A stretch of 64,000 nucleotides of DNA from Arsukibacterium indicum (GCF_019100565.1 NZ_JAHRID010000003.1:186001-250000), one strand, 5' to 3'. Shown: positions 38,894-48,345, numbered from the stretch's first letter. A program made the numbers and translations. Notes: generated by a model from the letters alone, not told the origin.

Positions 38894-41659
38894 TTACCAG
38901 TTAGTGATCTGCACGCCCAGCACCACGGTGCGGCCATACTGTTCATATTGGAAGTTATAAGACTTAAGACCGGTATAGGCGTAATAGGGCTCATCATTTA
39001 AGTTAATAACATTAAAATACAACTGCATACCGCGACTAAAAGTCCATTTGCTGCTGAAGTCCAGTTGCAGATGATCATCTGAGTAAACATCATAGGCCGC
39101 GTTGGTAACATCACCCACTTCAGCCAGATACTTCGACTTATAATTGGCGGCAAGCCGCAGACTGATCCGGTCGGTTTGATAACCCAGACTCAGGTTAGCC
39201 GTTTTATCTGACTGACTGGGTAGCGCCACTTCGCGGCTAAGTAAAACACCATCGTCAAACCACTCAATGTCTGCCGACGAATCTGTTAAAGTCAGGTTGG
39301 CGGACAACAGTAAATTATCCAGCCAGTTACCAAAACCCGCCACTTTATGAATTGCATTTAATTCCAGACCGTATAAATCCGCTTTACCACCATTAACAAA
39401 GGTTTCGGCTTTGGCAAAGTTTGCGTATTCACCACGGCCGGCTAAGTCGGCTTCATAAATAAAATCATCAATTTGTTTGTAAAACAGCATGGCTGACAAT
39501 ACACCAAGTTTATCGGCATAGTGTTCAATACCCAGATCAAAATTATTGGTCGTTAATGCCTTTAAATCAGGATTACCAAAGGCAGCTTCCAATTCATCGT
39601 CATCCTGTTCCAGAATAAAGGCCGGTGACAGCTGTTCAAAATTGGGCCGGACCAAACCGGTACTAAACGCGGCCCTGACAATACTCTGCTGTGACAGGTT
39701 ATAACGCCCTACCACAGCCGGTAGCCAGTAACCTTCTGAATTATCAACCTGGTTAGCACTGAAAACTTCCTCTATCGCATCATAGCGGCTACCGGTTGCT
39801 TCACGCTTTTCGTGCTCGTATCGAACGCCGCTGATTAGCTGCCAGTTACTGCGCTCCCACTGCGCCATAAAGTATGCCGCACTGATATCCTCATCGACCT
39901 GGTAATCATTGATTTGAGATTCAACCTCATCAACAAAACCAACACGATTCAGGCTATTTATCAGCTGATAAATACTACCACTGTTTATTGCTGGTCCCAG
40001 ATTACTCAACGGGTAATCGACAATACCGCCGGCATAATCACTCAGGCTAAGGGCACTAATACCCAAATCCTCAAAGTCTTCAAACAGCCAGACATCTTCT
40101 TCGGCCCGTTTTTCGCGCTGGCTGAATTTGCCACCGCCTTTTAACAGCAGACTGCCATGACGCTGAATAATTTCGTGGCTAAGATCAAACTTAATATTAC
40201 GCTCGGTTTCTTTAGCATAGGTATCGCCCATTTCCACTTCTTTCAGCTGATAGCTATTGGCCAGAAAGGCGTCTGCCGGCGCGGTCAGCCGCAGTATTTT
40301 GCTGCCGCTAAAGCCAACGCCATCAGTAAATTCCTGCTCAAAATCAGCGGCGCCGATATTAAACGGCGTATCTTCATCTGCGCGGCTGGTGCCGGCTTCC
40401 AATAGCCATTGCCAGTTACCAGCAGTTTGCTGGGTGCCAACAACCAGGGCGCTGATGCTCTGGGTTTCTTCGCGTTGTTTCAGCGAACGAATTAGCTCCG
40501 CACCACCACTGCTGCCGGAAATCTGCGGCTCGGCCAGTTCCACTATCATCCCCTGGCGCGTCTCGGTATCGCTGAACCGGCTGTACAGGCTACGCAGGTA
40601 ATATTCATTATTGTTGCCAGGACGGTAGTCGAGATTCAGTGCCAGACCAATTCGCTCGCGGCTAATCACATAGTCACGCAGTTCAAACTCTTCCAGTCCC
40701 TCATCGAAGTCCCAGCTGCCGCCGGTCTCAATGTTGTCTGAGCCAAACTTACGTTCGGCGAAGCTGGCAGCAATAGCAATACCGAAACTATCGGTTTCAC
40801 CGGCAAAATCGAGTATTTTGCTATAGACGCCCGACACTTTGGGGCTGGTTTTACTTTGTTGCTCGTTGTAACCCGCTTCCGCAGTGAAAGAGTAAAAGTC
40901 ATTGCTGCGATCAAAGGCAGATAAGCTTTTAATTTCTACCGTGCCGCCTAACGAGCCGGCCGGCATATCCGGGGTCAGGGTTTTATTTACTTCTACTGAT
41001 TCCAGTAAATCAGAGGGAATAACATCCAGTGCCACCGCCCTGCGGCCTGCTTCAGGCGCCGCCAGCTGAGTACCATTGTAGGTTACTGCATTGTAGTCAG
41101 GCGCCAGACCACGCACCCGGACAAAGCGACCTTCGCCCTGATCCCGCTCTACTGACAAACCCGCCAGCCGTTGCAGCGCTTCGCTAACATTGCTATCCGG
41201 AAACTGACCCATTTCGTCGGTACTCGCCACTGTTATAATACCGGCAGCATTACGCTGCCGGTTTAGTGCTTTGCTTACTGCACCGGACTGACCAACCACT
41301 TCAATATGCTCTATTTCTTCACTGGCGGACAGCAACTTAATATCACCCAAACGCTGCTCAGTATCAGCAACTACTAATACCCTGGTCTCTGGCATTGCGC
41401 CCAGGTAGTTCACTAATAAAGTGTAAGTTCCTGCCGGCAGCTGACTAAAATAGAAACGGCCATCGGCTGCCGTAGTTCGACGTAACTTTAATTCGGGGAT
41501 ACTGACTTCAGCACCGCTTAGCAGGTTGCTGCGGTTGTCGGTAATTCTGCCTTGTACATCGGCATCGGCGAAGGCCGGGGCAGTCAGGCCGGCAAATGCC
41601 AGGCTGATTGCGCTGGCCAGCAGGGTACGTCGGGTATTTTTATGGTAAATCGGCTTCAT
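38894..41659 (-). CDS. TonB-dependent receptor, phytase-linked
   Basis: 921 residues. A signal peptide ends near APAFADA, followed by a carboxypeptidase-regulatory-like beta-sandwich (about 33-115, VQGRITDNRSNLLSGAEVSI), a plug domain (GQFPDSNVSEALQRLAGLSVERDQGEG, VRGLAPDYNAVTYNG) and a 22-strand barrel ending in VVLGVQITNW with the terminal aromatic. It imports a substrate across the outer membrane using TonB energy. The phytase gene directly downstream suggests phytate, lower inositol phosphates or their metal complexes as substrate. Not identical to known siderophore receptors by eye. Confidence 0.9.
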   Translation of the reverse strand: MKPIYHKNTRRTLLASAISLAFAGLTAPAFADADVQGRITDNRSNLLSGAEVSIPELKLRRTTAADGRFYFSQLPAGTYTLLVNYLGAMPETRVLVVADTEQRLGDIKLLSASEEIEHIEVVGQSGAVSKALNRQRNAAGIITVASTDEMGQFPDSNVSEALQRLAGLSVERDQGEGRFVRVRGLAPDYNAVTYNGTQLAAPEAGRRAVALDVIPSDLLESVEVNKTLTPDMPAGSLGGTVEIKSLSAFDRSNDFYSFTAEAGYNEQQSKTSPKVSGVYSKILDFAGETDSFGIAIAASFAERKFGSDNIETGGSWDFDEGLEEFELRDYVISRERIGLALNLDYRPGNNNEYYLRSLYSRFSDTETRQGMIVELAEPQISGSSGGAELIRSLKQREETQSISALVVGTQQTAGNWQWLLEAGTSRADEDTPFNIGAADFEQEFTDGVGFSGSKILRLTAPADAFLANSYQLKEVEMGDTYAKETERNIKFDLSHEIIQRHGSLLLKGGGKFSQREKRAEEDVWLFEDFEDLGISALSLSDYAGGIVDYPLSNLGPAINSGSIYQLINSLNRVGFVDEVESQINDYQVDEDISAAYFMAQWERSNWQLISGVRYEHEKREATGSRYDAIEEVFSANQVDNSEGYWLPAVVGRYNLSQQSIVRAAFSTGLVRPNFEQLSPAFILEQDDDELEAAFGNPDLKALTTNNFDLGIEHYADKLGVLSAMLFYKQIDDFIYEADLAGRGEYANFAKAETFVNGGKADLYGLELNAIHKVAGFGNWLDNLLLSANLTLTDSSADIEWFDDGVLLSREVALPSQSDKTANLSLGYQTDRISLRLAANYKSKYLAEVGDVTNAAYDVYSDDHLQLDFSSKWTFSRGMQLYFNVINLNDEPYYAYTGLKSYNFQYEQYGRTVVLGVQITNW

Positions 41660-41749
41660 GGGTTGCTCTCAGTTCCGGGCTAATCACTGCCGAACATTGT
41701 GCTGTGGCTGTATGACAAAATGCCGTTTAGTAAGCCATTACGCTGAGCT

Positions 41750-41769
41750 GTGAAGACCCGGGTCTTCAC
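41750..41769. promoter_or_regulatory. 20-bp perfect palindrome in the phytase-locus intergenic region
   Basis: GTGAAGACCCGGGTCTTCAC, about 90 bp upstream of the TonB receptor gene and 93 bp upstream of the divergent gene. A strong operator candidate; the AraC-family protein two genes away is one possible binder, though AraC sites are usually direct repeats. Confidence 0.6.
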
Positions 41770-41799
41770 CGTGCACCACGTTGCCAAATCAGCCTAAGT

Positions 41800-41817
41800 C
41801 TGTCATCCGGCTGTCAT
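41800..41817 (+). promoter_or_regulatory. Pho box (PhoB-binding site)
   Basis: CTGTCAT, 4 bp, CTGTCAT matches the 18-bp Pho box consensus in both 7-bp repeats. The box is followed after 10 bp by GAAAAT, a possible -10, 29 bp before the ATG at 41862. Its orientation suits the GGDEF gene; control of the divergent receptor-phytase operon is also plausible. Confidence 0.75.
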
Positions 41818-41861
41818 ACAGGCAGCGGAAAATTGGTTTTATTTCATCGGATAACCTGACT

Positions 41862-42758
41862 ATGTGGCGACAACACCGCTATAAAATGCTGCTTAGCGCG
41901 CTATTGCTGTTAAGTGGTCTGCTGCTGGCCGTTAATACCGGTGAAGCAAAAGCGGGCAACCAGTTCGATTGGTTGGATGTGTTGGGTGAAGGCACTACTT
42001 TACTGGTGGCGTGCGGCTGGTTGGGGCTGATTATCAGCAGCCGCCCGACAGGCCGGGTTACCGAGTGGCTTTACTACGGCAGCTTGTTATTGGTGTATTC
42101 CTATTTTCTCGATTTGCTGGATGAATTTATTCGCTACCCAGACCATATCAGGCTGATGAGCTGGCTCGAATCCTTACCGGCTCCTGTCGGTATGCTGGTG
42201 CTGACCTATGGGTTGGTTGGCTGGCACCGGGAACAACGCGCTATAAACCGTCAGCTGCGCGGCCGTGAATTATATTTACGTGATCATCAGCTGATTGACC
42301 CATTAACCCAGCTTTATGGGATGGAATACTTAAAGGCCGTTTTGCAACGTGAAATTGAATTGCACCAAAGTCAGCAATCAAGCCTGAGTATGCTGGTACT
42401 GGATATCAACAACTTCAGCGGCTTTAACCGCCGCTGCGGTATGGCAGCAGGCGACGCATACCTTGGCCGGTTAAGTGAGTTACTGACTAACCAGCTGCGA
42501 CACAGTGACGTGATATGCCGGTACGCCGGTGATCGCTTTATAGCGCTATTACCCGCAACCGCATTGCCGCAAGCACAAATTATGGCACAGCACCTGCGCC
42601 AACAACTGGCTCAGCTAACCAGCCATAATGACGAGCCAGAACTGACCATTCAGGCATTAGCTGTACAGCAAAGCTGTGCAAAAACAGCGTTGCAATCGGC
42701 CGACAAGGCATTGGCTCAGGCCAAAGCTGCGACAACACTAGAACTGCAGCGTACCTGA
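41862..42758 (+). CDS. Membrane protein with degenerate GGDEF domain
   Basis: 298 residues from the ATG at 41862. The TTG-started frame from 41781 would run through the Pho box and is rejected. About three to four TM helices (LLLSGLLLAVN, TLLVACGWLGLIIS, LYYGSLLLVYSYFL, PVGMLVLTYGLVGW) are followed by a GGDEF-like domain with DPLTQLYGMEYL, LDINNFSGFNRRCGMAAGD and, at the active-site turn, RYAGDRFIALLP. AGDRF in place of GGDEF loses the catalytic Glu, so cyclase activity is unlikely; it may sense GTP or c-di-GMP or be structural. Its stop overlaps the next gene's start. Confidence 0.8.
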   Translation: MWRQHRYKMLLSALLLLSGLLLAVNTGEAKAGNQFDWLDVLGEGTTLLVACGWLGLIISSRPTGRVTEWLYYGSLLLVYSYFLDLLDEFIRYPDHIRLMSWLESLPAPVGMLVLTYGLVGWHREQRAINRQLRGRELYLRDHQLIDPLTQLYGMEYLKAVLQREIELHQSQQSSLSMLVLDINNFSGFNRRCGMAAGDAYLGRLSELLTNQLRHSDVICRYAGDRFIALLPATALPQAQIMAQHLRQQLAQLTSHNDEPELTIQALAVQQSCAKTALQSADKALAQAKAATTLELQRT

Positions 42759-43789
42759 TGCCAGCGCGCAGCTTTAGTTATCAGGACAAGGTACTGTTAT
42801 TGCAACATGGCAGCACCGAACTGCTGGCACTGGCACAACGCCGTGGCGCGCTGCTGCACAAACTATTAAGTGGCACTAACATTTTTGAGCAAGACTTACA
42901 TAGACCCCATGGCCGTCTGCACCATGCTGACTGGCTAAAATTGTTGCAAAACTGTCAGCAGCAGGTCAGTAGCCCCGAGCTACCTTTTTTGTTGGGCGAT
43001 GCGCTTCTGAACAGCAGCTATATTTCGCTGTGCAAGAGCTTACAGTATGCGCGAAACCTGCGTCAGGCACTGACCCAGCTTTATTATTTCCGCCATCAAC
43101 TGTTTCCCGGCATTTTCGCCAAAGCCTATCAAACCCAACAGCAGTTGGTTATCGAATTACATCCGGCGTTGGGTTTCGCTAATCAACACACTTTTATGCT
43201 GGCCACCGTATTTTCACTGTTGGTCAGCTTACTGAAACAACAATTGGGTACCCTTACAGGCGTGACTATCCGGCTGCAGCAAGATGTACCTGAAAATTTG
43301 CTGCAACAGCAATTTTACTGGGGTTGCACGGTAAGCTTCAACCAGTATTGTGACAGCCTGAGCATCCCCTTGCCACTGTGCTATCAAACATTTACCGATG
43401 CTGACCCGGTTAAATTTCGCGCCGCAAAACGCACCTGTTTGCAGTTAAACCGTGTCTTAAGCCCGCAGCGTGGCTTGCTTGAGTGCATATACACCCTGCA
43501 GCAACGTGCCTTACCGGTACTATTAACCCAACAGCACGTTGCAGATGCCCTGGGCCTGAGTGGTAGCAGTTTAAAACGCCAGCTTCGTCAACATCACACC
43601 AATTTTGCCAACCTGATTGATCAGGTGCGCCGTGATGCAGCCCGCAAAGTGCTGCAGCAGGGCAATTGCTCAAACCGTCAGCTGGCAATGATGCTGGGCT
43701 ACTCTGACGAGCATAATTTCCGCCGTGCCTTTAAACGCTGGACCGGCTTTATTCCCAGCGATTATAAAAGCGTATTCAATTTTAACTAA
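42758..43789 (+). CDS. AraC family transcriptional regulator
   Basis: 343 residues with an N-terminal sensor of the Arabinose_bd/OruR type and a C-terminal double HTH: LLTQQHVADALGLSGSSLKRQL, then NRQLAMMLGYSDEHNFRRAFKRWTG. It overlaps the degenerate GGDEF gene by one base (TGATG), so they are probably co-translated. Being behind a Pho box and divergent from the receptor-phytase operon, it may control that operon; this is inference. Confidence 0.88.
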   Translation: MPARSFSYQDKVLLLQHGSTELLALAQRRGALLHKLLSGTNIFEQDLHRPHGRLHHADWLKLLQNCQQQVSSPELPFLLGDALLNSSYISLCKSLQYARNLRQALTQLYYFRHQLFPGIFAKAYQTQQQLVIELHPALGFANQHTFMLATVFSLLVSLLKQQLGTLTGVTIRLQQDVPENLLQQQFYWGCTVSFNQYCDSLSIPLPLCYQTFTDADPVKFRAAKRTCLQLNRVLSPQRGLLECIYTLQQRALPVLLTQQHVADALGLSGSSLKRQLRQHHTNFANLIDQVRRDAARKVLQQGNCSNRQLAMMLGYSDEHNFRRAFKRWTGFIPSDYKSVFNFN

Positions 43790-43814
43790 CCAACTTACTG
43801 TCAAAGGACTTAGC

Positions 43815-44732
43815 ATGAACCTGATCAAAACCCTTAGCCTGGCGCTGTTGTTCAGTGTTGCACTTGCGGCCTGCTCGCCAGACCGCACCAGCCAACCAAA
43901 AACAGCTGACTCCAGTGAAGCAGCACAGGTAGGCGAGCAGATGGTACTGCGCTTTGCCGTGTTAGGTGATGCCGAGCCTAAACCTGAGCCACAATTCCCC
44001 AATGTTGCTGCCGCAGTCGCCGATATTAATCAGTTGGCCAGTTCGTTAAAATTGGACTTTGTTATCGGGGTCGGTGATATTGCTCATAAAGGCACTCAGG
44101 TGCAGTACGACAATGTGACGCCCGTTCTGCAACAGCTTACGCTACCATTTTATCCGATTATGGGTAACGAAGAGCACGGCAGCACCATTGAGCGTTATAT
44201 GCATTATGTCAATTTGTGGAATGAGGGTAAGGTTACAATTGACGAACCGAGTTATGTGCTGGAGTTTGATAGCGTCGCACTGGTTATGGCCTCGCCGGAT
44301 CATGGCCGCGACTTTGACGATAGTGGTATTGCCTGGATGCAACAGCAAATCACGCAACTTTACCCCAAACCGGTGTTGTTAGTAGTGCACGGCGCGCAGG
44401 CCGGTGTGTATCCGGAAAATGCCGAAAAAGGCATTCATCATCCCGGCTTTGCCAACGTTATTGCTCAACCCAATCTGGCAGCCGTTATTTCCGGTGATTT
44501 ACACATGGATATGGATCGGGTTCAGCACTCAAAACAACTGGGCAAGGTGCACTACCTGCATATTCCAGCGCTGGAGCGCACCAAAATACCCGATGAAACA
44601 AAACACACTGCCATGTACCGGGTTTTTCAGGTACACAGTAATGGCCTGGTGCAGGTGGATACCTATCAAACCGGTGTACTCCAGCCTTTGTCGCAGCACG
44701 CCTATCAGTTCAGGCTAAGCAATACCCAGTAA
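43815..44732 (+). CDS. Calcineurin-like metallophosphoesterase lipoprotein
   Basis: 305 residues from the ATG at 43815 (AAGGA 7 bp upstream; the longer open frame adds 30 residues inside the araC gene end). The lipoprotein signal ends ALAAC. Phosphoesterase blocks are AVLGDAEPK, FVIGVGDIAHKG, PIMGNEEHG, LLVVHGAQAG and VISGDLHMDMD, a variant set in which GNHE is GNEEH and GHxH is GDLH. Metal binding is thus probable but somewhat altered. The substrate is unknown; its place next to the Pho-box unit makes a role in phosphate scavenging possible. Confidence 0.75.
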   Translation: MNLIKTLSLALLFSVALAACSPDRTSQPKTADSSEAAQVGEQMVLRFAVLGDAEPKPEPQFPNVAAAVADINQLASSLKLDFVIGVGDIAHKGTQVQYDNVTPVLQQLTLPFYPIMGNEEHGSTIERYMHYVNLWNEGKVTIDEPSYVLEFDSVALVMASPDHGRDFDDSGIAWMQQQITQLYPKPVLLVVHGAQAGVYPENAEKGIHHPGFANVIAQPNLAAVISGDLHMDMDRVQHSKQLGKVHYLHIPALERTKIPDETKHTAMYRVFQVHSNGLVQVDTYQTGVLQPLSQHAYQFRLSNTQ

Positions 44733-44796
44733 AGTTGCTGGAAAGACATTAAATGCTAAAGTAAGCCTCACCCAACTTTTAAATGAGGATATTACA

Positions 44797-45387
44797 ATGG
44801 CATTTGTGTCCCCGCTTGCTGCCGACGCAAACCCGGATGTCGCAGAACTGGCGACGTTTTTTAATGAAACGTTGGGGTTTTGCCCGAACAGTGTGCTGAC
44901 CATGAGCCATCGCCCGGCTATTGCCAAAGCTTTTATTCAGTTGAATATGGCCGTTATGGAGAACAAAGGCCGGGTGACTTCAGCACTAAAGCGGCTGATT
45001 GCCTATGTCTCCAGTCATGCTACTGGCTGTCGCTATTGCCAGGCCCATACCATTCGGGCGGCAGAGCGTTACGGCGCGCCGGATGAGCAACTGGCCAATA
45101 TCTGGCAGTTTCGCAGTCATCCGGCGTTTAATGATGCCGAGCGCGCAGCGCTGGAACTTTCTATTGCCGCTTCGCAGGTGCCCAATGCGGTCGATGAAAC
45201 CTTGCAGGCAGCAATGCGCGAGCATTGGGATAGCGGCGAAATTGTGGAAATAATGGGTGTTATTGCACTGTTTGGCTATTTAAATCGCTGGAACGATTCA
45301 ATGGCAACCACACTTGAGGAAGGCGCCAATGCATCCGGCGAAGCGCTGTTGGCGGCATCAGGCTGGTCAGCTGGTAAGCACGGTTAA
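44797..45387 (+). CDS. AhpD-like carboxymuconolactone decarboxylase family protein
   Basis: 196 residues. The family motif with redox-active cysteines is visible as SHATGCRYCQAHT (CxxC plus His, about 75-83). FNETLGFCPNSVLTMSHRP precedes it and EIMGVIALFGYLNRWND follows. Such proteins are alkylhydroperoxidase-like disulfide reductases. GAGG lies 9 bp before the ATG. Its 3' end overlaps the convergent ApbE gene by 4 bp. Confidence 0.88.
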   Translation: MAFVSPLAADANPDVAELATFFNETLGFCPNSVLTMSHRPAIAKAFIQLNMAVMENKGRVTSALKRLIAYVSSHATGCRYCQAHTIRAAERYGAPDEQLANIWQFRSHPAFNDAERAALELSIAASQVPNAVDETLQAAMREHWDSGEIVEIMGVIALFGYLNRWNDSMATTLEEGANASGEALLAASGWSAGKHG

Positions 45388-46283
45388 TGTACCAGCCAGT
45401 ACTGTAGTTTCTGGGCCTGTAAAAAATCTTCAGCCTCGGTCCCATGCAATAATGCCGTGGTCGCCAGCATGCCTGCCAGCAAACAGTTTGGGGCTGCCAC
45501 CGTTACTGAACGTGGCGCGTTGCTGACGGGCCAGCCGGTTTTGGGGTTAAGGATATGGCTGTAACGCACACCATCTTTAAGTAAAAAGCGCCGGCTATCA
45601 CCACTGGTGGCCAGCGCGCCGTTACTTATACCTACGGCTGATATCGCCTGATCTGCCAGGGTGGGGTTTTCGATGCCGATCCGCCATAAACTGCCATCGA
45701 GTCTTGGTCGGCTGCAGCGCATATCCCCGCCAAAGTTAACCACCAGGCTGGGTACATCCGTCTCGGCGAATTGCTGGTTCAGCAGCTGCAGCACTTTATC
45801 TACTGCATATTCTTTGGCAATGCCGCCAAGGTCTAACTCCATGCCCACAGGTAATAAAATGCGATTGTTATCGCGAGTGACCTGCTGCCAGCCAAGCTTT
45901 GGCAACAACGCATCGATTTGTGATTGCGTTGCCAGTTTAGCCGAACCATCAAACTGCCAGATACGCCGCAAAATTCCACTGCTGATGTCAAACAAGCCAT
46001 CACTTAACTGGTAACAGCTGTCAGCAAAAGCAAACAGCTGCAAGGTTTCCGGATCAAGTGTTTGCCAGCTACCAGCATTATGGTTGAGCTGGCTTAACAC
46101 GCTATTACTGCGATAACGGCTGTATTTTTGCTCAATGCGTTCGGCTTCAGCGGCGGCAAGCTGAGTTAGCTGCCGGCACAACGATACGTCCTGTGTCTCA
46201 AGCAATATCTCGCAGGGACTGGCCATCGCACGAAACTGGCCTACAACACAGTTTTTACCAGCACTGACTGTGATATCAACCAT
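45384..46283 (-). CDS. apbE: FAD:protein FMN transferase (ApbE family)
   Basis: ApbE attaches FMN covalently to Ser/Thr residues of target proteins in or near the periplasm. The 299-residue protein has FRAMASPCEILLE, KYSRYRSNSVLSQLNHNAG, LDLGGIAKEYAVDKV, NFGGDMRCS and YSHILNPKTGWPV, which include the FAD and metal sites. I see no signal peptide from this start, so either it is cytoplasmic, as some ApbE proteins are, or the start is misread. It is the last gene of the tlpA-DUF4266-DUF3570-apbE cluster, a set that recurs in many Proteobacteria. Confidence 0.93.
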   Translation of the reverse strand: MVDITVSAGKNCVVGQFRAMASPCEILLETQDVSLCRQLTQLAAAEAERIEQKYSRYRSNSVLSQLNHNAGSWQTLDPETLQLFAFADSCYQLSDGLFDISSGILRRIWQFDGSAKLATQSQIDALLPKLGWQQVTRDNNRILLPVGMELDLGGIAKEYAVDKVLQLLNQQFAETDVPSLVVNFGGDMRCSRPRLDGSLWRIGIENPTLADQAISAVGISNGALATSGDSRRFLLKDGVRYSHILNPKTGWPVSNAPRSVTVAAPNCLLAGMLATTALLHGTEAEDFLQAQKLQYWLVH

Positions 46284-46306
46284 CTGGTCTCCCTGCCATT
46301 TGTTGC

Positions 46307-47596
46307 TTAAAAAGAGTAACTTATCTGCGCCATAACTGCGGTCACCTTTTCATACAGATCAATGTCAGCTAAGACACCCGGCGCTGTAAACCCATCATTT
46401 TGCGGATTCTGTTGGTACAGTGCTATCCGAAACGACAACTCGTTGCCTTGCGCCAGCTTAGTGCCAAACTTAGCACCCAGTGTATAGGTATTCATTTTAC
46501 CAATCCGGTAATCGGCACTGGCAAACTGCGGTAACGGCTCCGTTTCAAACATAAATGGCTGATAAAACTCGGCCGCACTTTGCTGATAATAACGGAACTG
46601 TGGCTCGACATACCAGCTGTCACTCATTGGCAATCGCCATTTCAGATCAGCAGTATGTGATGTCAGCTCCCAGTCATCCCACATATAGCGGTAAGAGGCA
46701 TCAAGATAACTGCCGCGCAAATGCAGTTTATTCTGCCAGTACAGGCTGTGCTTAGTGCGCTGGTCCGGCCGGTTCTCAAAAAGGTTTTGTTGCACTTCAC
46801 CATTGGCATTAATCACACTGACCAACTTAAACGGGTCGGTCATATAGCCATCGGCCAGGCTGAATGAATAGTTAAACTGCATTAACCAGTCACGGTTAAT
46901 TACCTGAGTCAGCCCAAGCAAAACATCAAGTGTATCTTTGGTATCATCCGCCCGGTCACGTGTCGCGTCAAACGCTGCCTGATAACTGTTGTCATCGGCA
47001 AAATTACTGCGTAGCAACATGGGAGCAAATGCAGCGGCAATGCCGCCTTCCGGTGAAATAGTGTCATGGCTGTAGCCCAAAGCCAACGATACTGTGGTGT
47101 TTTTCTGGTTAAAATCCCGCGCCAGAGAACCATTCAGCCCCATAGATAAATAGTCATACTCTTTTGACAAATGACCACCGCCGCTTACCCGCCAGTCTGG
47201 CGCCAACGGTTGCTCCCAGCTCGCATCCAGCTGCACCCGGGTATCATGGAAGGTATCATCCAGTGGTGTGACGCCGGGCGCGACATCATAACTGCCACGA
47301 CCTGAAGGCCGGGTAAAGCTTTGCACGTAAGGCTGGCCAACTGCCCCGGTGGCTGAAGCTCCGGTCAGCGCGTCGACTACCAGCCCCAAATTGAGGTATT
47401 TATCATCACCAAAATCGCCCCGCGCGGTCAGAATGCCTTCACCGGCACTTACCCGGTCGGTCTCGTTGTACAATAAAATAGCGCTGTTAAATTGCCAGTC
47501 ATCCAGTAAGGTGCCCGCTTCGGCTGGTTGTCCAAGCACAGCGCAACTGGCCGCGGCCAATGCTGCGCTGATATTTGCCAGTTGTTTTAATTGCAT
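46307..47596 (-). CDS. DUF3570 outer-membrane beta-barrel protein
   Basis: 429 residues from the ATG at 47596, which has GGAGG 6 bp upstream. The signal peptide ends near PAEAG. The mature protein is rich in alternating strands (DDKYLNLGLVVDALTGASATG, SDSWYVEPQFRYYQQSAAEFYQPF) and ends in AQISYSF with terminal Phe, typical of outer-membrane barrels. It matches the DUF3570 family, which neighbours ApbE, DUF4266 and thioredoxin-like genes. It overlaps the DUF4266 gene end by 10 bp. Exact function unknown. Confidence 0.85.
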   Translation of the reverse strand: MQLKQLANISAALAAASCAVLGQPAEAGTLLDDWQFNSAILLYNETDRVSAGEGILTARGDFGDDKYLNLGLVVDALTGASATGAVGQPYVQSFTRPSGRGSYDVAPGVTPLDDTFHDTRVQLDASWEQPLAPDWRVSGGGHLSKEYDYLSMGLNGSLARDFNQKNTTVSLALGYSHDTISPEGGIAAAFAPMLLRSNFADDNSYQAAFDATRDRADDTKDTLDVLLGLTQVINRDWLMQFNYSFSLADGYMTDPFKLVSVINANGEVQQNLFENRPDQRTKHSLYWQNKLHLRGSYLDASYRYMWDDWELTSHTADLKWRLPMSDSWYVEPQFRYYQQSAAEFYQPFMFETEPLPQFASADYRIGKMNTYTLGAKFGTKLAQGNELSFRIALYQQNPQNDGFTAPGVLADIDLYEKVTAVMAQISYSF

Positions 47597-47817
47597 CCGC
47601 AACCTCCGCCTGCAAAGCTGCGACCGCCGCTGCTGCCTTCTTTGCTGAAATAAATATGATCATCCAACCGGTTGTCTAAAGGCGCGCTGTTCAGCGCCAT
47701 TTCTTCTTTTGCCAGCGTATCGCGCTGCCAAGGTTTAACCCCTAAACTGCTGCAGGCTGCTAACTGGCTTAACACCAACGCAATCACACCAGCCTTCATT
47801 ACTTTTGTCAGTTGCAT
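47587..47817 (-). CDS. DUF4266 small lipoprotein
   Basis: 76 residues. A lipoprotein signal ends LAACSSLG, followed by VKPWQRDTLAKEEMALN, LDDHIYFSKEGSSGG and the cysteine-containing tail GGGCGCN. This is the conserved form of DUF4266. The two C-terminal cysteines make it a likely thiol partner of the thioredoxin-like protein encoded 5 bp upstream. GAGGAG in the tlpA-like gene end serves as its ribosome site. Confidence 0.85.
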   Translation of the reverse strand: MQLTKVMKAGVIALVLSQLAACSSLGVKPWQRDTLAKEEMALNSAPLDNRLDDHIYFSKEGSSGGRSFAGGGCGCN

Positions 47818-47822
47818 CTTGC

Positions 47823-48305
47823 TTACTCCTCTGCCAGTAACTGGCGGATCTTTGCCTCATAATCAGCATTATCAGCGTGTTTAAAGCCAATATGGCGATA
47901 ACGGATCTGGCCTTTTTTATCAATCAGATAGCTACTGGGCATACCGGGCAACTGATACTGCTCCGCCACAGCGCCGTTCAGGTCATACAGCACGGCAAAC
48001 CGCGCTGGTACCTGCTGTAAAAACCGGCTGGCATCATTGCGTTCACTGTCTTCATTTACCGCCAGCACCAGCAGGCCATCACTGCCATAACGCTGCTGCA
48101 TTGTATTTAACCAGGGAAAAGACTTGCGACAGGGCGCACACCAGGATGCCCAGAAATCAACCAGCACCACCTGGCCTTTTAGCTGCTGCATGCTGCTAAC
48201 CGGGCTGCCTTCCAAATCACTAAGCTCGGTTGCTACAACACTGCCGGTTATCAGGCAACTGAGTAAAAGCCCCGTTAGCAAGCCACTTGTTTTCCAGTAC
48301 TGCAT
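47823..48305 (-). CDS. TlpA-like periplasmic thioredoxin
   Basis: 160 residues. A signal peptide (LLTGLLLSCLITGSVVA) is followed by a thioredoxin fold with the active site WASWCAPCRKSFPW and the cis-Pro region LPGMPSSYLIDKKG. This is a TlpA/ResA-type thiol reductase of the periplasm. It is the first gene of the four-gene cluster, and a PmrA-type box lies 41-57 bp upstream of its start. Confidence 0.92.
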   Translation of the reverse strand: MQYWKTSGLLTGLLLSCLITGSVVATELSDLEGSPVSSMQQLKGQVVLVDFWASWCAPCRKSFPWLNTMQQRYGSDGLLVLAVNEDSERNDASRFLQQVPARFAVLYDLNGAVAEQYQLPGMPSSYLIDKKGQIRYRHIGFKHADNADYEAKIRQLLAEE

Positions 48306-48345
48306 AGCACCTCCAATACTTTTGCGTTCAAGCTAACGGTGTTTG

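Noticed and set aside
41781..41861. 27-codon N-terminal extension of the degenerate GGDEF gene from TTG
   Set aside because: It would translate the Pho box and promoter; the ATG at 41862 precedes the first hydrophobic segment.
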